From assembly GCA_027318585.1 (NCBI GenBank), contig DAHVOW010000008.1, forward strand, positions 1-64,000: a DNA stretch of 64,000 bases. The letters are read 5' to 3'. The position numbers were made by a program, and so were the translations under genes. This DNA comes from Methanobacteriaceae archaeon (GTDB lineage Archaea > Methanobacteriota > Methanobacteria > Methanobacteriales > Methanobacteriaceae). Below are positions 17,093-25,132 of the stretch, piece after piece (within the stretch, counting starts at the first letter, position 1; every line of letters begins with the position of its first letter). Below the pieces are notes generated by a model. That model searched no databases. It saw only the letters and a list, made by a program, of their open reading frames with translations, and had not been told where the DNA came from.

Positions 17093-18079
17093 ATGGCAAA
17101 TATTTGGAAACCTGCTGTATTTCAGGGCAAAGGGAAAAAAACTGAATATTTTGAGGGATGGTACTTCAAATTGGTATCCCATGATGAGAATAATGCATTT
17201 GCCATTATTCCAGGTATATCCCTTACTAAAAATCGTGGAAAATCCCATGCCTTCATTATGGTGATGGATGCTCGTCAGCAACATCTATTCTACTTTAGAT
17301 TTCCCCTAGAAAAATTCTGGGCCAGTTCTGATGAGTTCAAAATAGGTATAGGTTCGAATTATTTCAGTACCAAGGAAGTACTTTTAAAACTGGATGATGG
17401 AGTTAACACCATACAGGGAAAATTGAACTTCCAGAATATTATTCCCTGGCCTGTGAAACTATTTTCACCCGGTGTAATGGGATGGTACGCATTCATTCCC
17501 GGTATGGAATGTTATCACGGCGTTTTAAGTTTTGATCATACCATTTCTGGATCATTAAAGCTTAATAAAATGGAATTGAATTTCGATAATGGGAAAGGAT
17601 ACATGGAAAAGGATTGGGGTGCATCCATGCCCTCCTCCTGGATTTGGATGCAATCTAACCATTTCCAAGAGGAATGTGTCTCCCTTTTTGGATCCGTAGC
17701 TAAGATTCCTTGGTTAAGAAAATACTTCACAGGATTCATATTCGGTTTCCTATATGGTGGCCATTTATACCGTTTTACCACATATACCGGAGCAAAAATA
17801 AGGGAACTTTCTGTTTCTCATGGGGAAATCAGGATTATTATTGAAGATAAAAAATACAGATTATCTATTCAAGCCAGTCGAGAGGAAGGAGTGGATTTAC
17901 CCGCCCCATCTCTGGGTGATATGACAGCCAAAGTCAATGAAAGTCTTAATTCAAAAATAAAGGTAGAATTACGCGATGTCAAAAATCAATCCAAACTTAT
18001 ATTCTCAGGTTTAGGGCAGAATGCCGGCCTGGAATTTGTAGGAGATGTTCAAGAGTTAATTCGCGGATTTATGAAATAA
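17093..18079 (+). CDS. Tocopherol-cyclase-like (lipocalin-type) protein
   Basis: About 328 residues. YFEGWYFKLV near the N-terminus, MECYHGVLSF, and MEKDWGASMPSSWIWMQSNHF in the middle are the conserved landmarks of the tocopherol cyclase family, related to the CrtC/AttH lipocalin-like proteins. In plants and cyanobacteria the family closes the chromanol ring of prenyl quinols; archaeal members are uncharacterised. The start at 17093 is preferred because TGGAGA lies 7 bp upstream. It is the gene directly before the heliorhodopsin on the same strand, with 162 bp between. A link to prenyl lipids is inference. Confidence 0.85.
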   Translation: MANIWKPAVFQGKGKKTEYFEGWYFKLVSHDENNAFAIIPGISLTKNRGKSHAFIMVMDARQQHLFYFRFPLEKFWASSDEFKIGIGSNYFSTKEVLLKLDDGVNTIQGKLNFQNIIPWPVKLFSPGVMGWYAFIPGMECYHGVLSFDHTISGSLKLNKMELNFDNGKGYMEKDWGASMPSSWIWMQSNHFQEECVSLFGSVAKIPWLRKYFTGFIFGFLYGGHLYRFTTYTGAKIRELSVSHGEIRIIIEDKKYRLSIQASREEGVDLPAPSLGDMTAKVNESLNSKIKVELRDVKNQSKLIFSGLGQNAGLEFVGDVQELIRGFMK

Positions 18080-18241
18080 AGATTTTATTTTAAGCAATTT
18101 TCTCAATTATGTCGAAGAAATAATATCAAATAAAGGGTTATTAGTATTTTAAAACATATAAATTACAACTTATCCACAGAAAAGATTTAATACTTCTAAA
18201 AAGAAAGTATAAGTATATTTTTTCGATTATGAGTGATAAAA

Positions 18242-19066
18242 ATGGACAACGATATTAGGAGAGAATTAATAGAAAAGTCTCCTATAACCTATTCTGGTTT
18301 GCGGAAGCTTAACATTGGGGCGGGAACCCTGCATTTAATCCAGGGCCTGATAATGTTAGCCCTGGGGGCTTTAATAACATGGAACCGCGATATATACACT
18401 TTTTATCTGAAATTTAAGATAATTTCATTGGCGCCTCCAACCTTCCAAGTGTTGCCAGACCCTCAAGTAGCATTTACAGTCACCTATCTGGGCGTAATAT
18501 TAGCATCATTTCTATTGATATCTGGTGTTGCACACTACATAATCGCCTTTGTAAGGAACAAACAGTACAACGAAAATCTGAAAAAGGGGATGAATCCCTA
18601 CCGATGGTATGAATATGCACTTTCCAGCTCCATTATGCTGGTCATACTGGCCACCTTTGTGGGAGTGTGGGATCTATGGTCTCTGGTGATGATATTCGTC
18701 CTGAACGCCATGATGATTATGTTCGGATACATAATGGAGAAAATCAATCAATATCCGAAGAAGACTGATTGGTCTCCTTACCTTTTAGGTTGTATCTCCG
18801 GATTTACCCCCTGGCTCGTTATAGCAGCGTATTTCGTAGCAGCACTGGGTTCCGGTGAAACGGATCCACCAACTTTCGTGTATTTAGCCCTTTTAATATA
18901 CTTCATCATGTTCAACACCTTCTCCATTAACATGATACTGCAGTACAAGGGCATCGGAAAATGGAAGGACTATCTGTACGGAGAACGAGTGTATATAATA
19001 CTCAGTCTGGTGGCTAAGACCATACTGGCCTGGCTGGTTTTCATAGGAATATATGCACCATTCTAA
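18242..19066 (+). CDS. Heliorhodopsin
   Basis: 274 residues with seven hydrophobic segments. It matches heliorhodopsins rather than type-1 rhodopsins. TM1 has LRKLNIGAGTLHLIQG with His31 and Gln34. TM3 has NPYRWYEYALSSSIML, placing Glu124 as Schiff-base counterion. TM7 has LSLVAKTILAWLVF, with Lys259 as the retinal-binding lysine. Heliorhodopsins bind retinal, sit in the membrane with the N-terminus inside, and have slow photocycles; most are thought to be sensors or enzyme regulators, not pumps. The ATG at 18242 follows GAGTGAT; an in-frame GTG three codons earlier overlaps that site. No retinal-forming oxygenase gene is in the window. Confidence 0.93.
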   Translation: MDNDIRRELIEKSPITYSGLRKLNIGAGTLHLIQGLIMLALGALITWNRDIYTFYLKFKIISLAPPTFQVLPDPQVAFTVTYLGVILASFLLISGVAHYIIAFVRNKQYNENLKKGMNPYRWYEYALSSSIMLVILATFVGVWDLWSLVMIFVLNAMMIMFGYIMEKINQYPKKTDWSPYLLGCISGFTPWLVIAAYFVAALGSGETDPPTFVYLALLIYFIMFNTFSINMILQYKGIGKWKDYLYGERVYIILSLVAKTILAWLVFIGIYAPF

Positions 19067-19097
19067 GCTAATTTAAACAAAAAAAAGGAAAGAAGGT

Positions 19098-19147
19098 GTA
19101 AACTCTATATTTTTTTTAGTTTACCCTCTTAAATTATTTTTTTTAAT
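19098..19147. terminator. Terminator between heliorhodopsin and AIM24 genes
   Basis: Inverted repeat GTAAACT (19098-19104) and AGTTTAC (19118-19124) with a T-rich loop, flanked on both sides by A- or T-runs. It lies between two convergent genes and could stop transcription in both directions. Confidence 0.5.
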
Positions 19148-19152
19148 CTATC

Positions 19153-19950
19153 TTAACCCTCTTCGAAGGGCTGGACTATTACGAATCCGTCACCTTTAAA
19201 CTTCATCTGGAATGTTTCACCACTGTCCTTTCCAATCAAAGTTTTGAAATCCACATTTGTTTTCAGTTCTGGTTTTAATCCTCCAGACCAGGCTACTGTG
19301 GCCTGTGGATCGGTCATGACCGGACTATCGGGAGTTACTCTGAGGGTTAGTGGAGTGAAGAAAGTAGTTATGGCCACCATTCCACTTCCTTGTAATCGGA
19401 TGTTGAAAAGGCCTCCGGACATCATACTGGAACTTTTCGTCATCATCTTAATATCCCAGTCGATATGATCCTCAAATGCTAAAACATCGTTTCCATTGAC
19501 GTAGATCTTGTCATTTTCAAGTTTCAGCACTATTATCTTCTTACCCATATCTGCCATGTAAACATGGCCCGTTCCATCGACTTTCATCATGGTGGTGGAT
19601 TCACCGGTCATGGCCTTCTTAACGAATTTCCCCAAGCCATGGTCCAGAGTCCCTTCCCTGTGGAATTTAACATCCCCATTGTAGGCCACCATGGCTCCTT
19701 TTTTAGCCCATACCCGGCCGTTCAGGTTCACATCCAGTACGTATTCGTTTTCCAATTCAAAGGTTTCTAAACCCACGTCCTTTTGCATTGTATTATTCAC
19801 AAATTGACTTAGTGTGTATTTACTGGATTCAGTAGTTGATTCTTGATAAACAGGTTCAGAAGGCGTTTCCTGAGCCACATTTAGTGTTTCTCCACAATTT
19901 GGACAAAATTTCCCATCTTTTACTTCGGTTCCACAGTTAGGACAGAACAT
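19153..19950 (-). CDS. Zinc-ribbon protein with AIM24-type beta domain
   Basis: 265 residues. An N-terminal zinc ribbon (FCPNCGTEVKDGKFCPNCGE) is joined by a flexible linker to a domain of about 200 residues of the AIM24/TIGR00266-like beta-helix type: VLDVNLNGRVWAKKGAMVAY, KIIVLKLENDKIYVNGNDVL, GSGMVAITTFFTPLTLRV. AIM24 relatives form trimeric beta structures. Their prokaryotic role is undefined, and mitochondrial AIM24 affects inner membrane organisation. The gene is convergent with the heliorhodopsin. Confidence 0.88.
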   Translation of the reverse strand: MFCPNCGTEVKDGKFCPNCGETLNVAQETPSEPVYQESTTESSKYTLSQFVNNTMQKDVGLETFELENEYVLDVNLNGRVWAKKGAMVAYNGDVKFHREGTLDHGLGKFVKKAMTGESTTMMKVDGTGHVYMADMGKKIIVLKLENDKIYVNGNDVLAFEDHIDWDIKMMTKSSSMMSGGLFNIRLQGSGMVAITTFFTPLTLRVTPDSPVMTDPQATVAWSGGLKPELKTNVDFKTLIGKDSGETFQMKFKGDGFVIVQPFEEG

Positions 19951-20222
19951 CCTTACACCTCATCTTTTTATTTGATTGATTTACAGATTGATTTACTGAT
20001 TGTAGTTAATATAGCTAACCTAAAGGTTTTAATCTTCCCTGTAAAACACTCGTCGAAACTTTTTAGGAATTAATTTAGATTTAAATGATTAAATATGGCT
20101 ATAGTTTGGGAAAAATATTGAGAGTAAAAAAAAATTGTTGAAATATTTCATTAAATCTAAGGGTAATTTATTATAACATTCACCAAACATTAACTGTAGA
20201 AAAATCATATGGAGAAAGCCCC

Positions 20223-20390
20223 ATGAAACTAGGTAAACTAGATGAAAAATGTCCAAAATGTGGCTGTAAGGATAAAACCATCCAGCGAAAACTGGATCCC
20301 GAACACCATGCCCACGGATCCACCAAGGCCTTTGTATGCAGTGAATGTGGCTATGTGTTTAAAAAAGGGGATGAAGAAAAAATAAGGTGA
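20223..20390 (+). CDS. Small Cys-rich zinc-ribbon-like peptide next to a radical SAM enzyme
   Basis: 55 residues starting MKLGKLDEKCPKCGCKDK. Five cysteines (C10, C13, C15, C39, C42) form CPKCGC and CSECG, with HHAHG between. GGAG lies 8 bp before the ATG. Two readings are possible: a simple structural zinc ribbon, or the substrate of the SPASM radical SAM enzyme that starts 62 bp downstream on the same strand. I recall that methanogens carry a family of small Cys-rich peptides (TIGR04165) adjacent to radical SAM family TIGR04083, which would fit, but membership was not tested. Confidence 0.8.
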   Translation: MKLGKLDEKCPKCGCKDKTIQRKLDPEHHAHGSTKAFVCSECGYVFKKGDEEKIR

Positions 20391-20452
20391 ATAAGGATTA
20401 AATACAATGCCATCATGGTTCTCACTTTAATTCTTTAATGGAGTCTTTAAAA

Positions 20453-21577
20453 ATGTACCATGTAATGTTAGTACCCACTCTGAACTGTCCTTCTAATTGC
20501 AGCTACTGCTGGGGTTCTAAGGACAATGCCGGTGTAATGGATATTAAAATCATCAAAGAAGTGATGGAATGGCTTAGAAGTTACCGTGAAGATCCGGTGC
20601 ACATCACATTTCATGGAGGAGAACCCCTTTTAGCTGGTTATGATTTCTATAAAAAAGCCCTTCCCATGTTAAAAGAAGGTCTTGGGGATCGTGAAGCGGG
20701 TTTTTCACTGCAAAGTAATCTCTGGCTTTTAACCGATGAACTGGCCCAATTATTGAGGGATTATGGAGTGGCGGTTAGTTCCAGTCTAGATGGTCCTAAA
20801 GATATTAACGAATTACAAAGAGGAAAAGGATACTTCGATAAAACCATGAAGGGATATGATGTTGCCCGGAGAAATAATCTCCCGGTAAACTTCATCTGCA
20901 CATTCACTTCCTATTCCAAGGATTTAGTGGATAAGATTTTTAATTATTTCCTGGAATGTGGATACAACCTCAAATTACACCCTGCTCTTCCATCGTTAAG
21001 GGGTGATAACTCTGATCCATGGGCTCTTTCCCCTGAAGATTATGGAAAGCTGTTAATTGAACTGTTAGATATGTACATGGATCATATGGATGAGATTGAA
21101 ATTACTGATTTTGACCACTTCTGTAAGAGCTACTTCATTAGGAAGGGCACAGTGTGCGTGTTGGCCGACTGTCTTGGCGATACCCTGGCTGTTGATTTTG
21201 CGGGGAACATCTATCCCTGCTATCGTTTTACGGAAATGCCGGAGTATGTGATGGGAAACGTCCGGGATAACCCCAGCGTGGAAGACCTTCAGCAATCCGA
21301 GGCCTGGAAGGTTATCCAAAGTTTCATGGATCTGGTGGATGAGAATTGTAAAAAGTGCCGTTTTATTAAAATGTGCCGAGGTGGTTGCCCTTATAACGCG
21401 TTGAAGGCAGATGGCGGCTATATAAAGAATGTAGACCCACAATGCACCGCCTATAAAATGATATTTGAAGATATCAGCAAACGAGCCACCAAAGAGATGA
21501 TGGCAAACATGATGCCATCGAATCCGTCTTTAAAGAAAGAAAAAAAAGGCGGAATAATGTCCCTCATGATCAAATAG
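20453..21577 (+). CDS. Radical SAM/SPASM peptide-modifying enzyme candidate
   Basis: About 374 residues. The radical SAM cluster motif C-x3-C-x2-C is in TLNCPSNCSYCWGS, followed by THFHGGEP-like FHGGEPLL and SSSLDGPKDINE. The C-terminal part has a cysteine-rich SPASM region (VCVLADCLGD, IYPCYRF, ENCKKCRFIKMCRGGCPYNA, PQCTAY) that should bind additional [4Fe-4S] clusters. SPASM enzymes mostly install thioether or carbon-carbon links in ribosomal peptides or mature sulfatases. The start at 20453 has GGAG nine bases upstream; an ATG five codons earlier has none. The Cys-rich peptide upstream is the obvious candidate substrate. Confidence 0.9.
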   Translation: MYHVMLVPTLNCPSNCSYCWGSKDNAGVMDIKIIKEVMEWLRSYREDPVHITFHGGEPLLAGYDFYKKALPMLKEGLGDREAGFSLQSNLWLLTDELAQLLRDYGVAVSSSLDGPKDINELQRGKGYFDKTMKGYDVARRNNLPVNFICTFTSYSKDLVDKIFNYFLECGYNLKLHPALPSLRGDNSDPWALSPEDYGKLLIELLDMYMDHMDEIEITDFDHFCKSYFIRKGTVCVLADCLGDTLAVDFAGNIYPCYRFTEMPEYVMGNVRDNPSVEDLQQSEAWKVIQSFMDLVDENCKKCRFIKMCRGGCPYNALKADGGYIKNVDPQCTAYKMIFEDISKRATKEMMANMMPSNPSLKKEKKGGIMSLMIK

Positions 21578-21592
21578 TTTCCCTGGAGGATT

Positions 21593-21937
21593 ATGCCCAT
21601 CTTAATTACTAATATCAAAAATGACCTTATAACTGAGGCCATAAAACTCACCCAGGCTGAAAAGACCATATTAGTTTTAGATAAATACTTTGCATTGGAT
21701 GGTGACACCTACCTAGTTGAATATCTAGATCTGCAGGATATGGAAGGATCCTCGTCCCAAATAAGAGATATCTTCAGAAGGGCCTTAAAAGAGGAGGAAG
21801 TGGAACTGGCGCTGGAGACCGATGCTTTGGGCTTGCTGATTCTGGAATCGGCGAAGGAATATGAAATATTCAAGAAAAAGAACATATTTGTGGTAAAAAA
21901 CGGCAGAATTGAGAAATTTAAGGCCTGTTTGTGTTGA
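21593..21937 (+). CDS. Small protein of unknown function ending in Cys-Leu-Cys
   Basis: 114 residues, no domain recognised. It is alpha/beta in pattern (MPILITNIKNDLITEAIKL, KTILVLDKYF) and ends FKACLC. It starts 15 bp after the radical SAM gene with GGAGG at 21584-21588, so the two are almost certainly co-transcribed. The C-terminal CxC could bind metal, accept a modification, or be coincidental. A role as partner, leader-binding protein or regulator of the radical SAM system is a guess from position. Confidence 0.78.
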   Translation: MPILITNIKNDLITEAIKLTQAEKTILVLDKYFALDGDTYLVEYLDLQDMEGSSSQIRDIFRRALKEEEVELALETDALGLLILESAKEYEIFKKKNIFVVKNGRIEKFKACLC

Positions 21938-22057
21938 GAATCTGCCCATATAATTCCTTTAGTAACCAAAAAAGGATATCACAACTTATTTTAATTATTT
22001 TTAGTTATTTGATGGTTTAACAACAAACTTTAATATTATAAAACAGAGTTTAAGATA

Positions 22058-22762
22058 ATGAACCTGAAAATAATCGCCTCTGTTATCTTGATGGTCATAA
22101 TCGGACTTCTGATAGGTTATTCCTATACCATTGTTTCTGATGGAAATGTAGAACCCCTGGGGCGTGTAGCATTCGTTAAGATAATGAATCCAGATTTTTA
22201 TCCGGGACATCTTCATTCAAAACTACTGGCACAATACGCCAAACAAAGAAGTTCAAAATGTGCTTTAATTACCCATTTTGGTGGAAGTTCCAACTATCGA
22301 AGTTATATGGAAGATGACGTTTATATCATTGAACTGGCCTTTATAGATACCCAGGGAACCGGTGCCACTGGTCCCACAAACTACACCGATTCTCTAAAAA
22401 TAGCACTCTTTGGAGCTCCTGATGGGCGTTACAAATATAAATCAGACGGTATTGTTTTCAACAGCTATGAAGAGGCTATGGATCATGTGAATAAATTAGC
22501 CCGAGAAAATGGGCAGGAAGGACCCCTCCCCATGGCCTGGCATGGAAATGCGCGTAATGGAAATCCATTATTCGTGCAAGGTTGTGGTTTCCCACTTTAC
22601 TTTGATATACTACGGAGAGAGTATGGTATAATTCCGGCCTACATATACATTATTAAAGGGATGATTTTCCCATATGTTTACAGTCCCTATCGAAACTATG
22701 AATTGGGAAATTTCATCAAACTCCAACTGCTCTACAGTGGGGGAGACCTGGATTATAGATAA
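22058..22762 (+). CDS. Exported or membrane-anchored protein, function unknown
   Basis: 234 residues. One hydrophobic helix at residues 5-25 (IIASVILMVIIGLLIGYSYT) is followed by a soluble domain, probably outside the cell. Phrases such as GRVAFVKIMNPDFYPGHLHSKL and LPMAWHGNARNGNPLF are rich in His, Tyr, Gly and Pro, but no known family was recognised. Two cysteines (SSKCALITHF and QGCGFPLYF) could form a disulfide. It follows the radical SAM group after about 120 bp with no clear link, and may be independently transcribed. Confidence 0.75.
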   Translation: MNLKIIASVILMVIIGLLIGYSYTIVSDGNVEPLGRVAFVKIMNPDFYPGHLHSKLLAQYAKQRSSKCALITHFGGSSNYRSYMEDDVYIIELAFIDTQGTGATGPTNYTDSLKIALFGAPDGRYKYKSDGIVFNSYEEAMDHVNKLARENGQEGPLPMAWHGNARNGNPLFVQGCGFPLYFDILRREYGIIPAYIYIIKGMIFPYVYSPYRNYELGNFIKLQLLYSGGDLDYR

Positions 22763-22858
22763 TTTTAACTCTGGTGTTAAAGGCCCAATTTTATAAATGC
22801 CAAGGCATTAAATACTAAGATAACCAAATTACTTGTCTAACTTTTAAAGGATGATACT

Positions 22859-23020
22859 ATGATTGTGAAGGAATGGTGTATGTACTGCGGGGAGTGTGCT
22901 GGAGTATGCCCCCGTAACCTCATTGAAGTGAGAGAATTAGGATTAAGATTTAACGAGGAAGGATGTAAGGATTGTCAGATCTGCATCCAGATCTGTCCAG
23001 TGGACGCCCTAGAAAAATAA
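22859..23020 (+). CDS. Small 2[4Fe-4S] ferredoxin
   Basis: 53 residues, smaller than most annotation cut-offs. Two iron-sulfur motifs are plain: CMYCGECAGVCP and CKDCQICIQICP, each C-x2-C-x2-C-x3-C-P. It ends 11 bp before the geranylgeranyl reductase start, and that gene's GGAGA site follows the ferredoxin stop directly. In Methanosarcina a ferredoxin encoded next to geranylgeranyl reductase is known to supply electrons for saturation of archaeal lipids, so the same role is likely here. Confidence 0.9.
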   Translation: MIVKEWCMYCGECAGVCPRNLIEVRELGLRFNEEGCKDCQICIQICPVDALEK

Positions 23021-23031
23021 GGAGACCTTGT

Positions 23032-24213
23032 ATGTTAGTAGTTGATGTCCTGGTAATTGGAGCCGGTCCAGCCGGCTCATCTGCAGCCAAGCACGCCGCT
23101 TTAAACGGAGCGGAGGTGCTTATGATCGATAAAAAATCAGAAATAGGCGTCCCCAAACGTTGTGCCGAGGGAGTGTCCAAGGAAGGGCTTAAACAACTGG
23201 GGATAGAACCAAACCCCCGCTGGATCACCAAAGAACTCAGTGGAGTTCGTATGGTATCACCCAATGGTACCGATGTTATCCTGGATGAAGACAAGGTCAA
23301 ACTTCCGGAAGCAGGTTATATCCTGGAAAGAAAAGTCTTCGATAAATTCATGGCTATGGATGCTGCCCGGGCCGGGGCTCAGATAATGGTTAAAACTCTG
23401 GCCACTGGACTTAAAAGAGAAGGAGATCGGGTAATAGTCTCAGCCGAACACATGGATCATGAATTTGAGATTCAGGCCAAGATCATAATCGCTGCCGACG
23501 GCCCCGAATCAAGGGTGGGTAGATGGGCTGGGCTTAAAACAGGTACCAAACCCAAAAACATGGAATCCTGTGCCCAGTTCGAAATGGTAAACGTGGAGAT
23601 GAAAGAACCAGACTGCATAGAGTTCCACTTTGGAAGTGTGGCCCCTGGAGGTTACGCCTGGATATTCCCCAAGGGGGATGACCTAGCCAATGTGGGATTA
23701 GGCATTTTAAACACGCTCACTGAAAAAACTGCCTACCAGCACCTCTTAGAATTTGTGGATAATAACCCTGCCACCCAGAATGCCCAGCCCGTGGAATTGA
23801 ATATAGGCGGTGATCCGGTAGGTGGAGTGATCAAGGACCTGGTGGCGGACAATGTTCTGGTGGTGGGAGATGCAGCTGGAATGGTTAATCCCCTTACTGG
23901 TGGAGGAATCACCAGTGGAATGACCGGAGGACGTATAGCTGGAGAAGTAGCTGCAAAAGCCGTTAAAGACGAAGCTTGGTCCGCCAAGGACATGAAGGAG
24001 TATAAAAAACTCTGTCAGGAAGAGGTTGCTGACTCCTTTAAGAAATACCTTAAGACCAAGGAATACCTCTTAAGCCTGTCCGATGAGGAGCTGGATTCCA
24101 TAGCAGAAGCATTCCAGGAAACAGACTTTGACGTTATAAACACCAGCGAAATAGTTAAAAAACTGGTTAAAGTCTCTCCCAAGGCTCTGTTGAAGTTGGG
24201 AAAACTATTCTGA
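23032..24213 (+). CDS. Geranylgeranyl reductase family protein (digeranylgeranylglycerophospholipid reductase)
   Basis: About 393 residues. The FAD-binding start is VVDVLVIGAGPAGSSAAKHA. IGVPKRCAEGVSKEGL contains the conserved Cys region, and GDAAGMVNPLTGGGI is the flavin ribose-phosphate motif, all of the GGR family. It hydrogenates the isoprenoid chains of archaeal lipids (or geranylgeranyl diphosphate). The ATG at 23032 with GGAGA seven bases before it is preferred over a longer frame that runs through the ferredoxin gene. Its electron donor is probably the ferredoxin just upstream. A UbiA prenyltransferase faces it on the other strand. Confidence 0.93.
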   Translation: MLVVDVLVIGAGPAGSSAAKHAALNGAEVLMIDKKSEIGVPKRCAEGVSKEGLKQLGIEPNPRWITKELSGVRMVSPNGTDVILDEDKVKLPEAGYILERKVFDKFMAMDAARAGAQIMVKTLATGLKREGDRVIVSAEHMDHEFEIQAKIIIAADGPESRVGRWAGLKTGTKPKNMESCAQFEMVNVEMKEPDCIEFHFGSVAPGGYAWIFPKGDDLANVGLGILNTLTEKTAYQHLLEFVDNNPATQNAQPVELNIGGDPVGGVIKDLVADNVLVVGDAAGMVNPLTGGGITSGMTGGRIAGEVAAKAVKDEAWSAKDMKEYKKLCQEEVADSFKKYLKTKEYLLSLSDEELDSIAEAFQETDFDVINTSEIVKKLVKVSPKALLKLGKLF

Positions 24214-24228
24214 TAGTCTAGATATTTA

Positions 24229-24272
24229 AGGGTTAATTTTTTAAATTTTTTAACCCTATTTTTACTTTTTAT
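24229..24272. terminator. Terminator between geranylgeranyl reductase and UbiA genes
   Basis: Perfect 8-bp inverted repeat AGGGTTAA (24229-24236) and TTAACCCT (24250-24257) with a T-rich loop, followed by ATTTTTACTTTTTATT. It sits between convergent genes. Confidence 0.65.
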
Positions 24273-25081
24273 TAAAAAATAATAATCAGAATACAGATCA
24301 GGAAGAATCCCAGTGCCACTTGGTGGTATAATATGTCTGCTATTTTTAGCATTCTTTCCTGGTTGGTAAATAGAGACAGGTATAGGGGTATTCCCGCCAC
24401 AATGGACGGTGCCAATGCCACCAGGAATTGTATTAAATTCATTTCTCCTGAATATATTATATAAATTAGCACCAAACCACATAACACCCCCACAATACTG
24501 GCATCCCGGGGCTTGGATTTGTACATGAGGTAGGTGGCCATCCCGGCAATAAACATAAAGATATACACACTCAGAGGTACTATAAAAATGTCTCCAAGTA
24601 AAACTGCACAGGAAGCCAGTCTCAATACAGAGTTAGTGGCTGTACTGGATAAAGGAGCAAGTGATGTTTCTTTCAGTCTTATTGGAGGCAGAGTGTAGAG
24701 TATCTGATTTAATAACATCAATATCAGAATCAGGATGAAGGAAACCGGCATGAAAGCTGCGGATAAAAGGAAGACCAGGCCCAGCATGGTAATTACAAAT
24801 ATTATTATCCACTTTTCATCCACATTATTCTGTATAAATGCCCGGTTTCTTTTGAAACTATCCCTACGGTCAATTTCAAGATCAGTTAGGTCATTAAGAG
24901 TGTACAGGGCCCCCCAGAATAGTGACACCAAAAGCAGGCCCCCTATAATTTGTAGTGGATTATTAATGGTTTGATTAGTAAAATAAGCGTAAGTAAGTGC
25001 CAATAAATACATATGCACATTTTTAGAAGCCCAACTTATCCTGGTGGATTTTAAGAGGGTTATAAGGATATTATCTTTCAT
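24272..25081 (-). CDS. UbiA-family prenyltransferase, substrate unknown
   Basis: 269 residues with eight or nine membrane helices. The first Asp-rich motif is NDLTDLEIDRRD (N-D-x-x-D-x-x-x-D) near residue 63. The second site is less typical, with YLMYKSKPRD near residue 185. UbiA enzymes transfer prenyl chains to aromatic or glycerol-phosphate acceptors. The NKPxRP stretch usual after the first motif in DGGGP synthase is replaced by SFKRNRAF, so this may not be the core lipid enzyme. It is convergent with the geranylgeranyl reductase, so the pairing is positional only. Confidence 0.88.
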   Translation of the reverse strand: MKDNILITLLKSTRISWASKNVHMYLLALTYAYFTNQTINNPLQIIGGLLLVSLFWGALYTLNDLTDLEIDRRDSFKRNRAFIQNNVDEKWIIIFVITMLGLVFLLSAAFMPVSFILILILMLLNQILYTLPPIRLKETSLAPLSSTATNSVLRLASCAVLLGDIFIVPLSVYIFMFIAGMATYLMYKSKPRDASIVGVLCGLVLIYIIYSGEMNLIQFLVALAPSIVAGIPLYLSLFTNQERMLKIADILYHQVALGFFLICILIIIF

Positions 25082-25132
25082 TATTTTTCTAATCCATTAT
25101 TCCATGACCATATTGTTGGCCAGGAATACATG

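Noticed and set aside
18242..19066. Heliorhodopsin gene read as a generic seven-helix membrane protein or proton pump
   Set aside because: The TM3 and TM7 signatures are those of heliorhodopsin, and the Asp residues of type-1 proton pumps are not in place.
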